DNA of 64,000 nt, taken from NCBI RefSeq assembly GCF_004402215.1, contig NZ_SOEZ01000036.1, forward strand, positions 1 to 64,000, in the 5' to 3' direction. The position numbers were made by a program, and so were the translations under genes. This document shows positions 54,168 through 63,001 of this stretch, in pieces (position 1 is the stretch's first letter; each line of letters begins with the position of its first letter). The notes beneath the pieces were generated by a model. The model worked only from the letters and a program-made list of their open reading frames with translations, was not told where the DNA came from and made no database searches. The stretch comes from Cryobacterium tagatosivorans (GTDB lineage Bacteria; Actinomycetota; Actinomycetes; Actinomycetales; Microbacteriaceae).

Positions 54168-55892
54168 GTGACGTCCACCCAGTCTCAGCCAGCTCAGTCA
54201 GCCATCCGCACCCGCCCGTCGGCGCAGGTGCTCATCATCGGAGCCGGCATCAACGGCATCGCGACCTTCCGCGACCTGGCCCTGCAGGGCGTCGACGTGG
54301 TCATCGTCGACAAGGGTGACTACGTCTCCGGCGCCTCGGCCGCCTCCTCGCACATGATCCACGGCGGGGTCCGCTACCTCGAAAACGGCGAGTTCCGGCT
54401 GGTCAAGGAGTCCGTCGAGGAGCGCAACGGGCTGCTCAAAATCGCACCGCACTACGTCAAGCCGCTGAAGACGACGGTGCCGATCTTCTCGACCTTCTCC
54501 GGCGTGCTCGCCGCGCCGCTGCGGTTCCTCACCCACAAGCAGGGCAAGCACCAGGAGCGCGGTGCCCTGCTGATCAAGGTCGGCCTCTCGCTCTACGACT
54601 CCTTCTCCCGCGACGGCGGCAGCGTGCCCCGGCACGAGTTCCGCGGCGCCCGCGAGTCGCTGGCCCAGCTTCCCCGGCTGAACCCGGGACTCAAGTACAC
54701 CGCCACCTACTACGACGCGGCGATGCACGACCCGGAGCGCCTCGCGCTCGACGTGCTGCGCGACGGACTGGACGCCGGGCCGCACGCCCGCAGCGCCAAC
54801 TACACCGAGGCCATCGGGATGGATGCCGACGGGGTGCGCCTGCGGGACGTCGTCACCGGCGAGGAATTCAGCGTGGCGGCCGATGTCGTGGTCAACACGT
54901 CCGGGCCCTGGACCGACCTGACCAATGCGGCGCTCGGCCAGGCCAGCGAGTTCATGGGCGGCACCAAGGGCTCGCACATCGTCGTGGACCATCCCGAACT
55001 GCTCGCCGCCACCGGCGGGCGCGAGATCTTCTTCGAGCACAGCGACGGACGCATCGTGCTGATCTACCCGCTCAAGGACCGCGTGCTGATCGGCACGACC
55101 GACCTCGAACACGACATGACCCAGCCGATCCGCTGCACCGAGGCCGAGATCGACTATTTCTTCGACCTCGTCTCGCACGTTTTCCCAGACATCACGGTCG
55201 ACCGTTCCGACATCGTCTTCCGCTTCGCCGGGGTGCGGCCGCTGCCCCGCCACGACGACGAGCAGCCCGGCTTCGTCTCCCGCGACTACCGGATCGAATC
55301 CCGACCGCTCGGCGCCCGGCCCGGCACCCTGCTCAGCCTGGTCGGCGGCAAGTGGACGACCTTCCGCGCCCTCGCCGAGAACCTGGGCGGCGACATCCTG
55401 ACCCTGCTCGGAATGCCGAGAAGCGTCTCGACGGTCGGGCTCCCGATCGGCGGCGGGCGGGACTTCCCGGTGACGGATGACGCGCTGCAGGTCTGGCTGG
55501 CCGCGAACGGCGACGAGGTGGGCCGGCCCCGCGCCGCGCGGCTCCTGGCCCGGTACGGCACTCGGGCGGTGCAGGTCATCGAGCACCTCACGGCCGGCCC
55601 GGATGCCCCGCTGGAGTACGCCCCGGACTACACCCGCCGCGAGATCGAGTACCTCGCCGCCACGGAGTCGGTCGTGCGGCTCATCGACGTGCTGTTGCGG
55701 CGCACGAGCATTGCCTTCGTCGGTGGGGCGAGCTCCGCCCTGCTCGAGGAACTGGCCGACGTGGTCGCCCCTGTGCTCGGCTGGGACGGCGCCCGCCGCG
55801 CCGCCGAAGTCGGGCTCGCGGCGAGCATCCTGCGCGAGGTCCACGGAGTCGACCTGGCCCCGATCGGACAGGAAGCCCACGCGACCGCGTAG
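54168..55892 (+). CDS. glpD: FAD-dependent glycerol-3-phosphate dehydrogenase
   Basis: Membrane-associated flavoprotein of 574 residues oxidising glycerol 3-phosphate to dihydroxyacetone phosphate and reducing the quinone pool. The FAD-binding fold is IIGAGINGIATFRDLALQG near residue 24; SSHMIHGGVRYLENGEF, GPWTD and GTTDLEHD are GlpD signatures. GTG 54168 follows GAGAGG; the long open frame upstream is antisense noise across the rib region. It forms a glycerol set with glpF and glpK. Confidence 0.94.
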   Translation: MTSTQSQPAQSAIRTRPSAQVLIIGAGINGIATFRDLALQGVDVVIVDKGDYVSGASAASSHMIHGGVRYLENGEFRLVKESVEERNGLLKIAPHYVKPLKTTVPIFSTFSGVLAAPLRFLTHKQGKHQERGALLIKVGLSLYDSFSRDGGSVPRHEFRGARESLAQLPRLNPGLKYTATYYDAAMHDPERLALDVLRDGLDAGPHARSANYTEAIGMDADGVRLRDVVTGEEFSVAADVVVNTSGPWTDLTNAALGQASEFMGGTKGSHIVVDHPELLAATGGREIFFEHSDGRIVLIYPLKDRVLIGTTDLEHDMTQPIRCTEAEIDYFFDLVSHVFPDITVDRSDIVFRFAGVRPLPRHDDEQPGFVSRDYRIESRPLGARPGTLLSLVGGKWTTFRALAENLGGDILTLLGMPRSVSTVGLPIGGGRDFPVTDDALQVWLAANGDEVGRPRAARLLARYGTRAVQVIEHLTAGPDAPLEYAPDYTRREIEYLAATESVVRLIDVLLRRTSIAFVGGASSALLEELADVVAPVLGWDGARRAAEVGLAASILREVHGVDLAPIGQEAHATA

Positions 55893-55908
55893 TGCCGCGG
55901 ATCCGGAT

Positions 55909-55924
55909 CTGCACGAACGTGCAG
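55909..55924. promoter_or_regulatory. Operator CTGCAC-N4-GTGCAG before glpF
   Basis: Sixteen-bp palindrome CTGCACGAACGTGCAG sharing TGCAC-N4-GTGCA with the site at 54060. It lies 17 bp after the glpD stop and 105 bp before glpF, suggesting that glpFK also has its own promoter under the same regulator. Confidence 0.65.
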
Positions 55925-56029
55925 GTCAAATCTCCCAGGGCGGTACCTGGTGACCGATAGGTTTTCACAGGATTGCTGATTCGCCCCTGGCGAATCGGAT
56001 CCTCTCTTCACCCCATCAGAAAGGTCAAT

Positions 56030-56788
56030 GTGGACAATCTCGGTGTTGTATTCCTCTCGGAGGTAGTGGGAACTGCCATCCTCGTGCTCCTCGGCTGCGG
56101 CGTGGTCGCCAACGTCGCCCTCGCCAGGAACAAGGGTTTCGGCGGCGGTTTCCTGATGGTCACCATCGGCTGGGGCCTCGCGGTCTTCTGCGGTGTGATC
56201 GTCGCCTACAACTCGGGCGCGCACCTGAACCCGGCGGTGACGCTGGGCCTCGTGGCCTCCGGCGCCACGGAGTTCGGCTCCGGCGTCCCGGTCACCGTCC
56301 TCTCGGTGCTCGTCTACATCGCCGGCGAGATGCTCGGCGCGATCCTCGGCGCCGTGGTCGTCTGGCTGGCCTACAAGCAGCACTTCGACGCCGAACCGGA
56401 CGCGGGCAGCAAGCTTGCCGTGTTCTCGACCGGGCCGGCGATCCGTTCCTACGGCTGGAACCTGGTCACGGAGATCATCGGCACCTTCGTGCTCGTCTTC
56501 GTGGTCATCGCCTTCGGGCGCCAGGGCGAGGCGGGCGGCCTCGCGGCCCTCGGCGCGCTGCCGGTGGCCCTGCTGGTGGTCGTGATCGGCACCTCGCTCG
56601 GCGGCCCGACCGGGTACGCGATCAACCCGGCCCGTGACCTCGGCCCGAGGATCGCGCATTTCCTGCTGCCGATCAAGGGCAAGGGCTCCTCGGACTGGGC
56701 CTACTCCTGGGTGCCGGTCGTCGGACCGGTCATCGGCGGGGTCCTGGCCGGCTGGGCGTCGATCGTGCTGCTGCCCATCCTCGGCTGA
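56030..56788 (+). CDS. glpF: Glycerol uptake facilitator (aquaglyceroporin)
   Basis: Membrane channel of 252 residues with six helices and two half-helices. Both NPA motifs are intact, N67-P-A69 (GAHLNPAVT) and N199-P-A201 followed by R202-D203; Asp after the second NPA-R is typical of glycerol facilitators and not of strict water channels. GTG 56030 is used because AAAGG lies 5 bases upstream; the open frame begins 57 bp earlier without a ribosome site. Confidence 0.93.
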   Translation: MDNLGVVFLSEVVGTAILVLLGCGVVANVALARNKGFGGGFLMVTIGWGLAVFCGVIVAYNSGAHLNPAVTLGLVASGATEFGSGVPVTVLSVLVYIAGEMLGAILGAVVVWLAYKQHFDAEPDAGSKLAVFSTGPAIRSYGWNLVTEIIGTFVLVFVVIAFGRQGEAGGLAALGALPVALLVVVIGTSLGGPTGYAINPARDLGPRIAHFLLPIKGKGSSDWAYSWVPVVGPVIGGVLAGWASIVLLPILG

Positions 56789-56860
56789 GCCGCACCCCAG
56801 CTTCATCCGTCACAGTTACACCGTCACACCCGCGCATCAGTCTCAACAAAGGAGTTAAGA

Positions 56861-58375
56861 ATGGCCAAGTACATCCTCGCCATCGACCAGGGAACGACAA
56901 GCACCCGCACGATCATCTTCGACAAATCCGGGTCGATCGTGTCGAGCGGACAGAAAGAGCACGAGCAGATCCTGCCGCAGGCCGGCTGGGTCGAGCACGA
57001 CCCGAAGGAGATCTGGGACAACACCCGCGAGGTGATCGGGCAGGCGCTCTCCAAGGCGAACATCACCCGCCACGACATCGAGGCGGTCGGGATCACCAAC
57101 CAGCGCGAGACCGCGGTGGTCTGGGACAAGACCACCGGCGTCCCGGTCTACAACGCGATCGTCTGGCAGGACACCCGCACCCAGCCGATCGTCGACCGGC
57201 TCGCCGCCGACGGCGGGGTCGAGCGGTTCAAGCAGAAGGTCGGCCTCCCGCTGGCGACCTACTTCTCCGGCACGAAGATCGTCTGGATCCTGGAAAACGT
57301 CGACGGCGCCCGGGAGAAGGCGGAGGCCGGCGACCTCCTCTTCGGCACGACCGACTCCTGGGTGCTCTGGAACCTGACCGGCGGCATCGACGGCGGCGTG
57401 CACGCGACCGACGTCACCAACGCCAGCCGCACGATGTTCATGGACCTCGAGACCCTGCAGTGGGACGACGAGATCCTCGGCATCTTCGGGGTCCCGAAGT
57501 CGATGCTGCCCGCCATCAAGTCGTCCAGCGAGGTCTACGGCACCGCCCACACGTCCAGCCTGCTCCGCGAGGTGCCGATCGCGGGCATCCTCGGCGACCA
57601 GCAGGCCGCCACGTTCGGCCAGGCCGCGTTCGACCAGGGCGAGGCGAAGAACACGTACGGCACCGGCAACTTCATCATCTTCAACACCGGCACCGAGATC
57701 GTGCACTCCAAGAACGGGCTGCTCACCACCCTCGGATACAAGATCGGAGACCAGCCGCCGCACTATGCGCTCGAGGGCGCCATCGCCGTGACCGGGTCGC
57801 TCGTGCAGTGGCTGCGCGACAACCTCGGCCTGATCGGCTCGGCCGACGAGATCGAGGCGCTGGCGAAGACGGTCGACGACAACGGCGGGGCGTACTTCGT
57901 GCCGGCGTTCTCCGGGCTGTTCGCGCCGTACTGGCGCTCGGATGCCCGCGGCGCGCTGGTGGGCCTGACCCGGTTCGTGAATAAGGGCCACATCGCCCGG
58001 GCAGCCCTCGAGGCAACCGCGTTCCAGACCCGCGAGGTCATCGACGCCGTCAACGCCGACTCCGGCGTTCCGCTGACCGAGCTCAAGGTCGACGGCGGGA
58101 TGATCGCCAACAACCTGCTGATGCAGTTCCAGGCCGACATCCTCGGAGTCCCGGTGATCCGGCCCGTGGTCGCGGAGACGACGGCGCTCGGCGCCGCCTA
58201 CGCCGCCGGCCTCGCGGTCGGCTTCTGGAGCAGCCTGGACGACCTGCGCGCGAACTGGCAGGAAGACTCGCGCTGGACCCCGGCGATGGACCAGGCCGAA
58301 AGCGACCGCCTCCTCCGCAATTGGAAGAAGGCCGTCACCAAGACCCTCGACTGGGTCGACGAGGACGTCCGCTAG
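56861..58375 (+). CDS. glpK: Glycerol kinase
   Basis: Phosphorylates glycerol to glycerol 3-phosphate in the cytoplasm. 504 residues, FGGY family: ATP-binding [11 protein letters not shown] near residue 7, [18 protein letters not shown], the substrate loop [16 protein letters not shown] and the second phosphate motif [18 protein letters not shown] precedes the ATG. Its stop is followed by a strong hairpin terminator, closing the glp operon. Confidence 0.96.
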   Translation: MAKYILAIDQGTTSTRTIIFDKSGSIVSSGQKEHEQILPQAGWVEHDPKEIWDNTREVIGQALSKANITRHDIEAVGITNQRETAVVWDKTTGVPVYNAIVWQDTRTQPIVDRLAADGGVERFKQKVGLPLATYFSGTKIVWILENVDGAREKAEAGDLLFGTTDSWVLWNLTGGIDGGVHATDVTNASRTMFMDLETLQWDDEILGIFGVPKSMLPAIKSSSEVYGTAHTSSLLREVPIAGILGDQQAATFGQAAFDQGEAKNTYGTGNFIIFNTGTEIVHSKNGLLTTLGYKIGDQPPHYALEGAIAVTGSLVQWLRDNLGLIGSADEIEALAKTVDDNGGAYFVPAFSGLFAPYWRSDARGALVGLTRFVNKGHIARAALEATAFQTREVIDAVNADSGVPLTELKVDGGMIANNLLMQFQADILGVPVIRPVVAETTALGAAYAAGLAVGFWSSLDDLRANWQEDSRWTPAMDQAESDRLLRNWKKAVTKTLDWVDEDVR

Positions 58376-58403
58376 CAGGCCAGCCGAGCGCACCACCCCA
58401 CCC

Positions 58404-58442
58404 CCGAAACCCGGCGGCCGTCCCTCGACCGCCGGGTTTCGG
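58404..58442 (+). terminator. Hairpin terminator of glpK
   Basis: CCGAAACCCGGCGG (58404-58417) pairs perfectly with its complement (58429-58442) around an 11-base loop, 29 bp after the glpK stop. No T tract. The following 60 bp to the B element are GC-rich without features. Confidence 0.75.
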
Positions 58443-58504
58443 CATCCGCCCGGCTGCCCTCGCTGCCGCCGCCCGGCCCGCCCTCGCCCTGTCCCACGCC
58501 CCCG

Positions 58505-58602
58505 GTGCGTAACTCCTCCAATTCGCAGCGGCCGGCGAGCAGACCCGCGGAATGACACGGCGGCGCCAGCGCGGTCGGCACGTTCTGGAGGAGTTGCGAA
58601 CG
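58505..58602. repeat. Family B element, copy 3 (98 bp)
   Basis: Left end GTGCGTAACTCCTCCAATTC; right end TCTGGAGGAGTTGCGAAC. The arms pair over about 16 bp with few mismatches. It lies between glpK and the AbiEi/DUF559 gene. The remaining sequence to 58717 (in a 342-bp gene-free stretch) shows no clear promoter. Confidence 0.8.
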
Positions 58603-58717
58603 GCAGCGTCGGATCGTCGTAGTGAGCTCGAGGTTTCCACAGCCCTGGCTTGCGGAGATTCTCCCCAGATTCGGCCGTCCGTGGAGGGCGGAGGGCGGCG
58701 TCGGTCACGCTCGGCGC

Positions 58718-59632
58718 ATGAATCAATACGACGGCTTAGACCCGAATCCGCATGCAATCAGCGAGGGCTTCGGCGCCCGTCGCATCCTGCAACGTCACGA
58801 CCTGCTGGCCGGGGGGATGACGGGGCGCGAGATCACCGAAGCCGTGCGCTCGAGCTCGCTCCTCCGAGTCCGCCGCGACAACTACGCCCTTCCCGAAACG
58901 GACCGGCACACGCTCGAAGCCGTGCGCGTGGGCGGCCGGCTGGCGTGCGTTTCCGCGGCGGAGGAGCTCGGCATCTTCTCCTTCGACTCGGACTTCACTC
59001 ACCTGCACGTGCCTCGAGGGGCGTCCCGACTGCGCAGCCCGCGTTTTCGACACGTTGCGCTGTCGGCGATACCGAGGAACGGCGTCGAGCTGCACTGGTG
59101 GCCGTTCATCGGACCGGGCGATGGTACGGAGTACGCCGTCGGGGCGCGCGACGCGCTGGCACAGATCATCCGCTGCCAGCCTCGGAACTTCGCGCTGGCC
59201 GCGCTCGACACAGCGCTGCACGAAAAGGCCATCCGATCGAGCGACCTGGCCGACATATTCGGGCACGTTCCCGACAAGCACTGGGAATTGCGCACGCTGA
59301 TCGACGCGCGGGCTGACGCCGGTCAGGAGAGCGTGCTCCGGCAGCTCGTTCGGGATGCCGGCCTTCGGTGTCAGATCCAGGTGGCCATCGACGGCGTCGG
59401 ACGCGTCGACCTCGTCGTCGAGGGCTGCGTCGTCGTGGAGGCCGACAGTGGCGCCCACCACAAGACCTGGGCCCAACACGTCCGGGACCGCACTCGGGAT
59501 CGACTGCTGGCCGAACGCGGCTATCCGTCGCTGCGGGTGCTCTACCAGGACATCTTCTTCGACCCGGACGGGGTGATCAGGGCGATCGAGGAACTCGTCC
59601 GAATCTGCCGAACCGGCAGCATCCGTGCATAA
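58718..59632 (+). CDS. AbiEi-like antitoxin-type winged helix fused to DUF559 nuclease-like domain
   Basis: Protein of 304 residues. The N-terminal third (20-75, LLAGGMTGREITEAVRSSSL, then RRDNYALPE) resembles the winged helix of AbiEi-type proteins; the C-terminal part (about 200-290) is a DUF559/Vsr-like PD-(D/E)xK fold with candidate residues in GRVDLVVEG, VVVEADSGAHH and RDRLLAERGYPSLRV. Such proteins are frequent in actinobacteria and unproven as toxin-antitoxin members; no AbiEii toxin gene is adjacent. ATG 58718 is used because an AbiEi-like start fits; GTG 58622 would add 32 unlikely residues. Its TAA lies inside family B copy 4, and copy 3 stands upstream, so two B elements bracket the gene. 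Confidence 0.8.
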   Translation: MNQYDGLDPNPHAISEGFGARRILQRHDLLAGGMTGREITEAVRSSSLLRVRRDNYALPETDRHTLEAVRVGGRLACVSAAEELGIFSFDSDFTHLHVPRGASRLRSPRFRHVALSAIPRNGVELHWWPFIGPGDGTEYAVGARDALAQIIRCQPRNFALAALDTALHEKAIRSSDLADIFGHVPDKHWELRTLIDARADAGQESVLRQLVRDAGLRCQIQVAIDGVGRVDLVVEGCVVVEADSGAHHKTWAQHVRDRTRDRLLAERGYPSLRVLYQDIFFDPDGVIRAIEELVRICRTGSIRA

Positions 59633-59720
59633 CTCCTTCAGTTCGGAGCGCGACGCCGAAGCGGCCCCGGAAAAACGGGCCTGAACAATCGCACGCGATC
59701 GAAGTGGAGGAGTTACGCAC
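59625..59720. repeat. Family B element, copy 4 (96 bp)
   Basis: Left end GTGCATAACTCCTTCAGTTCG and right end CGAAGTGGAGGAGTTACGCAC pair over 21 bp with three mismatches. The TAA of the AbiEi/DUF559 gene is at 59630-59632 within the left arm. The interior includes a GGCCC/GGGCC stem. It ends 19 bp before the convergent HAD gene stop. Confidence 0.85.
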
Positions 59721-59739
59721 CACGAGGCAACCGGGGTGC

Positions 59740-60495
59740 TCAGAGGTGGGCGGCGAGGGCGTCGGGGAGGGCAGCCAGGCCGGGGATGCGGATGACGCCG
59801 AGTCGGCTAGCCTCGGCAGCAGCAGCAGCAGCAGCAGCAGCTGCAGGGTCGGGGGCGGTCCCGGGGCGGGCGAGCCAGACGCCGGTCAGGCCCGCGGCGG
59901 CGGCGCCGATCGCGTCCGTCCGTAAGCGGTCGCCGACGTAGACGGCGTCGGCGGGCCTGACGCCGAAGACGGAACAGGCGTGCAGGAAGATGCGCGGATC
60001 CGGCTTCGTGATGCCCAGCGAACCCGACGCGATCACGTGCTCAATCCGCTCGTCCAGGCCCGTCTCGCGCAGCTTCTCGCCCTGGAATGCGAGCTCGCCG
60101 TTGGTGATCAGGCCGAACCGGATGCCCGGGAATCGGAGGGCCAGGGTGTCCAGGCAGGGGAGCGCGTCCTCGTGCAGTCGCCAGCCCGCCCGGTAGTGCA
60201 CGAGGTAGCCCTCGAACCAGGCCAGGGCCGCGCCGTCGTCGAGGGTGACGCCGTGCGCGGCGGCGAAGCCCTGGGCCCGTGCCCGACGCTGCCCGCGGTA
60301 GTCCAGCACCCCGGCGAGGTAGGAGTGGTAGTGCTCCTCCTCGAGGGAGCGCCAGAGGGTGACGGATGCCGTCGCGTCGGCGCCGGCGAACGCGCCTCCC
60401 TCCGACACGAGGTGCCGTTCGATTCCCCAGGCGACCGCGTCGCTGTGCGCGAAGAGCGTGTCGTCCAGGTCGAAGAGGGCCAGGCGGGGGATCAT
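59740..60495 (-). CDS. HAD-superfamily phosphatase with poly-alanine tract
   Basis: Cytoplasmic HAD hydrolase (subfamily IA, YjjG/Gph-like) of 251 residues. Motif I FDLDDT with nucleophile D9 and D11, motif II ITNGE, motif III ITKPDPRIF, motif IV VGDRLRTD are all present, with a helical cap domain between I and II. Near residue 220 an uninterrupted run of about ten alanines is encoded by a GCA/TGC trinucleotide repeat. ATG 60495 overlaps the acetyltransferase stop in ATGA. Substrate is probably a small phosphate ester or nucleotide. Confidence 0.88.
   Translation of the reverse strand: MIPRLALFDLDDTLFAHSDAVAWGIERHLVSEGGAFAGADATASVTLWRSLEEEHYHSYLAGVLDYRGQRRARAQGFAAAHGVTLDDGAALAWFEGYLVHYRAGWRLHEDALPCLDTLALRFPGIRFGLITNGELAFQGEKLRETGLDERIEHVIASGSLGITKPDPRIFLHACSVFGVRPADAVYVGDRLRTDAIGAAAAGLTGVWLARPGTAPDPAAAAAAAAAAEASRLGVIRIPGLAALPDALAAHL
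59816..59840. repeat. Trinucleotide microsatellite (GCA)8
   Basis: Eight GCA units on the plus strand inside the HAD gene, coding for the poly-alanine tract on the minus strand. Such runs can change length by slippage without shifting the frame. Confidence 0.9.
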
Positions 60496-61061
60496 CCGAC
60501 CGGTTCCTCGATCGGCCAGCCGTCCTTCGGCTCCCGCGTGTCGGTGGCGCGGAGCACGGCGTGCCAGGACGGGGGATAGCTGCCGTCGCGGTGTGCCTGG
60601 ATCGCCGGCCCGACTCCGGTGAAGCTGAACCCTGCCTTCCGCGCGGTCCGCGCCGACGCCATATTCCCCTCGAGGCATTGCCAGCTGATGGTGTCGACCA
60701 GCCGGTTCGCGAACGCCCATTCGATCACCAGCAGCTGCGCCTCGGGGATGTAACCGTGACCGCGATGCGGCGCACCGAGCCAGTAGCCGATCGAGGCGCT
60801 GGGCAGCCGCAGGCCGATGACTCCCAGCAATTCGGCGGTGTCCGGGTCGCGGACCGCCCAGATGTACTCCGAGTCCGACGCCCACGCGGCCGGTATATAC
60901 CCGGAGATGAATGAGTCGGCGTCGGAGCGCCGGTACGGCCACGGGACGTGCAGGTAGCGCTCGAAAATCGGGTCCTGGCAGTACTCGTAGACGCGCTCGG
61001 CATCGGCCGGGAGCAGCTGGTCCAGCCGCACGAGCGGCGAGGACAGGGTGACGGGCTCCAC
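60492..61061 (-). CDS. GNAT-family N-acetyltransferase (RimJ/RimL type)
   Basis: Acetyl-CoA-dependent acetyltransferase of 189 residues. The GNAT core is visible with the acetyl-CoA loop of the R/Q-x-x-G-x-G/A form as HRGHGYIPEA near residue 98, preceded by IGYWLGAP; RKAGFSFTG near 143 is typical of RimJ/RimL-like proteins. GTG 61061 lies 2 bp after the trpS stop and its own stop overlaps the HAD start, so trpS, this gene and the HAD gene form a compact unit. Substrate unknown. Confidence 0.88.
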   Translation of the reverse strand: MEPVTLSSPLVRLDQLLPADAERVYEYCQDPIFERYLHVPWPYRRSDADSFISGYIPAAWASDSEYIWAVRDPDTAELLGVIGLRLPSASIGYWLGAPHRGHGYIPEAQLLVIEWAFANRLVDTISWQCLEGNMASARTARKAGFSFTGVGPAIQAHRDGSYPPSWHAVLRATDTREPKDGWPIEEPVG

Positions 61062-61063
61062 CG

Positions 61064-62068
61064 TCAGCGCCTCGGCAACAGGCCGACGGCCTCGTACGCG
61101 CGGGCGAGCGTCACGTCGGCCACGGCCGCGGCCCGGTCGGCGTTGTGCGCGAGCAGGCGGTCCAGCTCGGCCGGGTCGTCGAGCAGCTCGACCACGCGCG
61201 AACGGATCGGCCCGAAGGTGCCCTCGACGACGTCGACGAGCCCCTTCTTCAGGTCCCCGTAGCCGCGGCCCGCGTACTCGTCCTCGAGCGACTGGATGCT
61301 CCGCGACGCGAGCACCGAATAGATCGTCAGCAGGTTGGCCACGCCGGGCTTGTTCTCCCGGTCGAAGACGACGCCGCCCTCGGCGTCGGTGACCGCACGC
61401 ATGATCTTTTTCTTCGTGACGGACGGCTCGTCGAGCAGCCAGATGACACCGGCGTGCGACTCCGCCGACTTCGACATCTTCGAGGTCGGGTTCTGCAGGT
61501 CGTAGATCTTCGCGGTCTCCTTGACGATGGCCACCTCCGGCACCGTGAAGGTCGAGCCGAAACGCGAGTTGAAGCGCGCGGCAAGGTCCCGGGTGAGCTC
61601 GACATGCTGCCGCTGGTCCTCGCCGACCGGCACGATCTCGGTCTGGTACAGCAGGATGTCCGCGGCCATCAGCGTCGGGTAAGCGAACAGGCCGACCGTC
61701 GTCGCATCCTGGCCGTGCCGCGCCGACTTGTCCTTGAACTGGGTCATCCGGCTGGCCTCACCGAAACCGGTGATCGTGTTCAGCACCCAGGCCAGCTGCG
61801 CGTGCGCTGCGACATGCGACTGCACGTACAGCGTCGACGCCGACGGGTCGATGCCCGCGGCGATGTACTGCGCCGCGGTGCGCCGGGTGTTCTCGCGCAG
61901 GGCGGCGGGGTCCTGCGCGACCGTGATGGCGTGCAGGTCGACGATCGAGAAGAACGCGTCGTGGGTCTGCTGCAGCGCCTTCCAATTCAGCAGGGCGCCG
62001 ATGTAGTTGCCGATCTGCAGCGATTCGGCGGACGGCTGCATGCCGGAATAGAGGCGGGGCTTGTCCAT
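61064..62068 (-). CDS. trpS: Tryptophanyl-tRNA synthetase
   Basis: Class I synthetase of 334 residues charging tRNA-Trp. KMSKS is intact at K197-M-S-K-S201. The HIGH-type signature reads S-L-Q18-I-G-N, with Gln where most bacterial TrpS have His. Other signatures are normal: [30 protein letters not shown]. Apart from the Q18 variant there is no sign of decay, so it is taken as the housekeeping enzyme. Followed after 2 bp by the acetyltransferase gene. Confidence 0.94.
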   Translation of the reverse strand: MDKPRLYSGMQPSAESLQIGNYIGALLNWKALQQTHDAFFSIVDLHAITVAQDPAALRENTRRTAAQYIAAGIDPSASTLYVQSHVAAHAQLAWVLNTITGFGEASRMTQFKDKSARHGQDATTVGLFAYPTLMAADILLYQTEIVPVGEDQRQHVELTRDLAARFNSRFGSTFTVPEVAIVKETAKIYDLQNPTSKMSKSAESHAGVIWLLDEPSVTKKKIMRAVTDAEGGVVFDRENKPGVANLLTIYSVLASRSIQSLEDEYAGRGYGDLKKGLVDVVEGTFGPIRSRVVELLDDPAELDRLLAHNADRAAAVADVTLARAYEAVGLLPRR

Positions 62069-62115
62069 GGGGTCAGTCTCTCGTGTGCGTGTGCCGCCGG
62101 GCGGCAGGAAGAAGG

Positions 62116-62973
62116 TCAGATGGCGTAGTCGACGACGACGGGGGTGTGGTCCGACCAGCGCTGGTCATACGCGGCGGCGCGGTCGACGGCGTAGTTGGTG
62201 ACGGATGCCGCCAGCGCGGGGGTCGCGAGCTGGTAGTCGATCCGCCAGCCGGTGTCGTTGTCGAAGGCCTGCCCGCGCCAGGACCACCAGGTGTACGGCC
62301 CGTCGACCTCGCCCGCCCACTTGCGGCCGACATCCACCCAGCCGAGGCCGGCCCCGGCGTTGTACGCGGGGTCCTCCTCGGCGCCGACGATCCGGTCGAA
62401 GTACGCGCGCTCCTCGGGCAGGAAGCCGGCCCGCTTCACGTTGCCCTTCCAGTTCTTGATGTCGAACTTGCGATGGCCGACGTTGAGGTCGCCGAGCACG
62501 ACCACCCGGTCGCTGTGCGCCGCCAGCTCGGGCAGGCGGGAGAGCATGGCGTCGAGGAAGGTGTACTTCTCGACCTGCTTGGGGGTGTCGGCCTCGCCGG
62601 AGTGCACGTAGGTGCTCACGACGGTGACGATGGTGCCGTTGACCTCGTAGTCGGCCTCGAGCCAGCGGCCGGCGCTGTCGAACTCGTCGGCGCCGAGCTG
62701 CACCCGGTGGATCGTGGCGGTCGATCGGCTGGCGATGGCGACGCCGGCGCGACCCTTCGCGGTCGCCGCGTCGTGCACGATGCTCCAGTCCGGGCCGAGC
62801 AGCCCTTCGAGGTCGTCGGTGGATGCCCGCACCTCCTGGATGGCGAGGATGTCGACGTCGCGGCCGGCGAGCCAGTCGCCCATTCCCTTGCGGTAGGCGG
62901 CGCGCACGCCGTTCACGTTGATGCTGGCGATACGGAGGGGCTGGGCGGGCGTGACGGGCGTGGAAGACGGCAT
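62116..62973 (-). CDS. xth: Exodeoxyribonuclease III / AP endonuclease
   Basis: Base-excision repair nuclease of 285 residues (exonuclease-endonuclease-phosphatase fold) cutting at abasic sites. Metal and catalytic residues: Glu in AIQEVRAS near 47, the GDLNVGH block near 160, and the terminal SDHTPVV with the catalytic His. Start ATG 62973 has TAGAAT 6 bp upstream, again a leaderless arrangement. Normal length; no oddities. Confidence 0.94.
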   Translation of the reverse strand: MPSSTPVTPAQPLRIASINVNGVRAAYRKGMGDWLAGRDVDILAIQEVRASTDDLEGLLGPDWSIVHDAATAKGRAGVAIASRSTATIHRVQLGADEFDSAGRWLEADYEVNGTIVTVVSTYVHSGEADTPKQVEKYTFLDAMLSRLPELAAHSDRVVVLGDLNVGHRKFDIKNWKGNVKRAGFLPEERAYFDRIVGAEEDPAYNAGAGLGWVDVGRKWAGEVDGPYTWWSWRGQAFDNDTGWRIDYQLATPALAASVTNYAVDRAAAYDQRWSDHTPVVVDYAI

Positions 62974-62979
62974 GGGCCA

Positions 62980-62985
62980 ATTCTA
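62980..62985 (-). promoter_or_regulatory. -10 box TAGAAT, leaderless start of xth
   Basis: On the minus strand TAGAAT, TGGCCC, then ATG 62973; the box lies just downstream of the BrkB-family stop. Confidence 0.55.
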
Positions 62986-63001
62986 GTTTGGGCGTGGCCG
63001 G

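Noticed and set aside
58718..59632. Complete type IV toxin-antitoxin system
   Set aside because: Only an AbiEi-like/DUF559 protein is present; no AbiEii nucleotidyltransferase lies next to it.
58505..59720. Family B pair as an insertion sequence
   Set aside because: No transposase, no target duplication visible, and two other copies occur alone.
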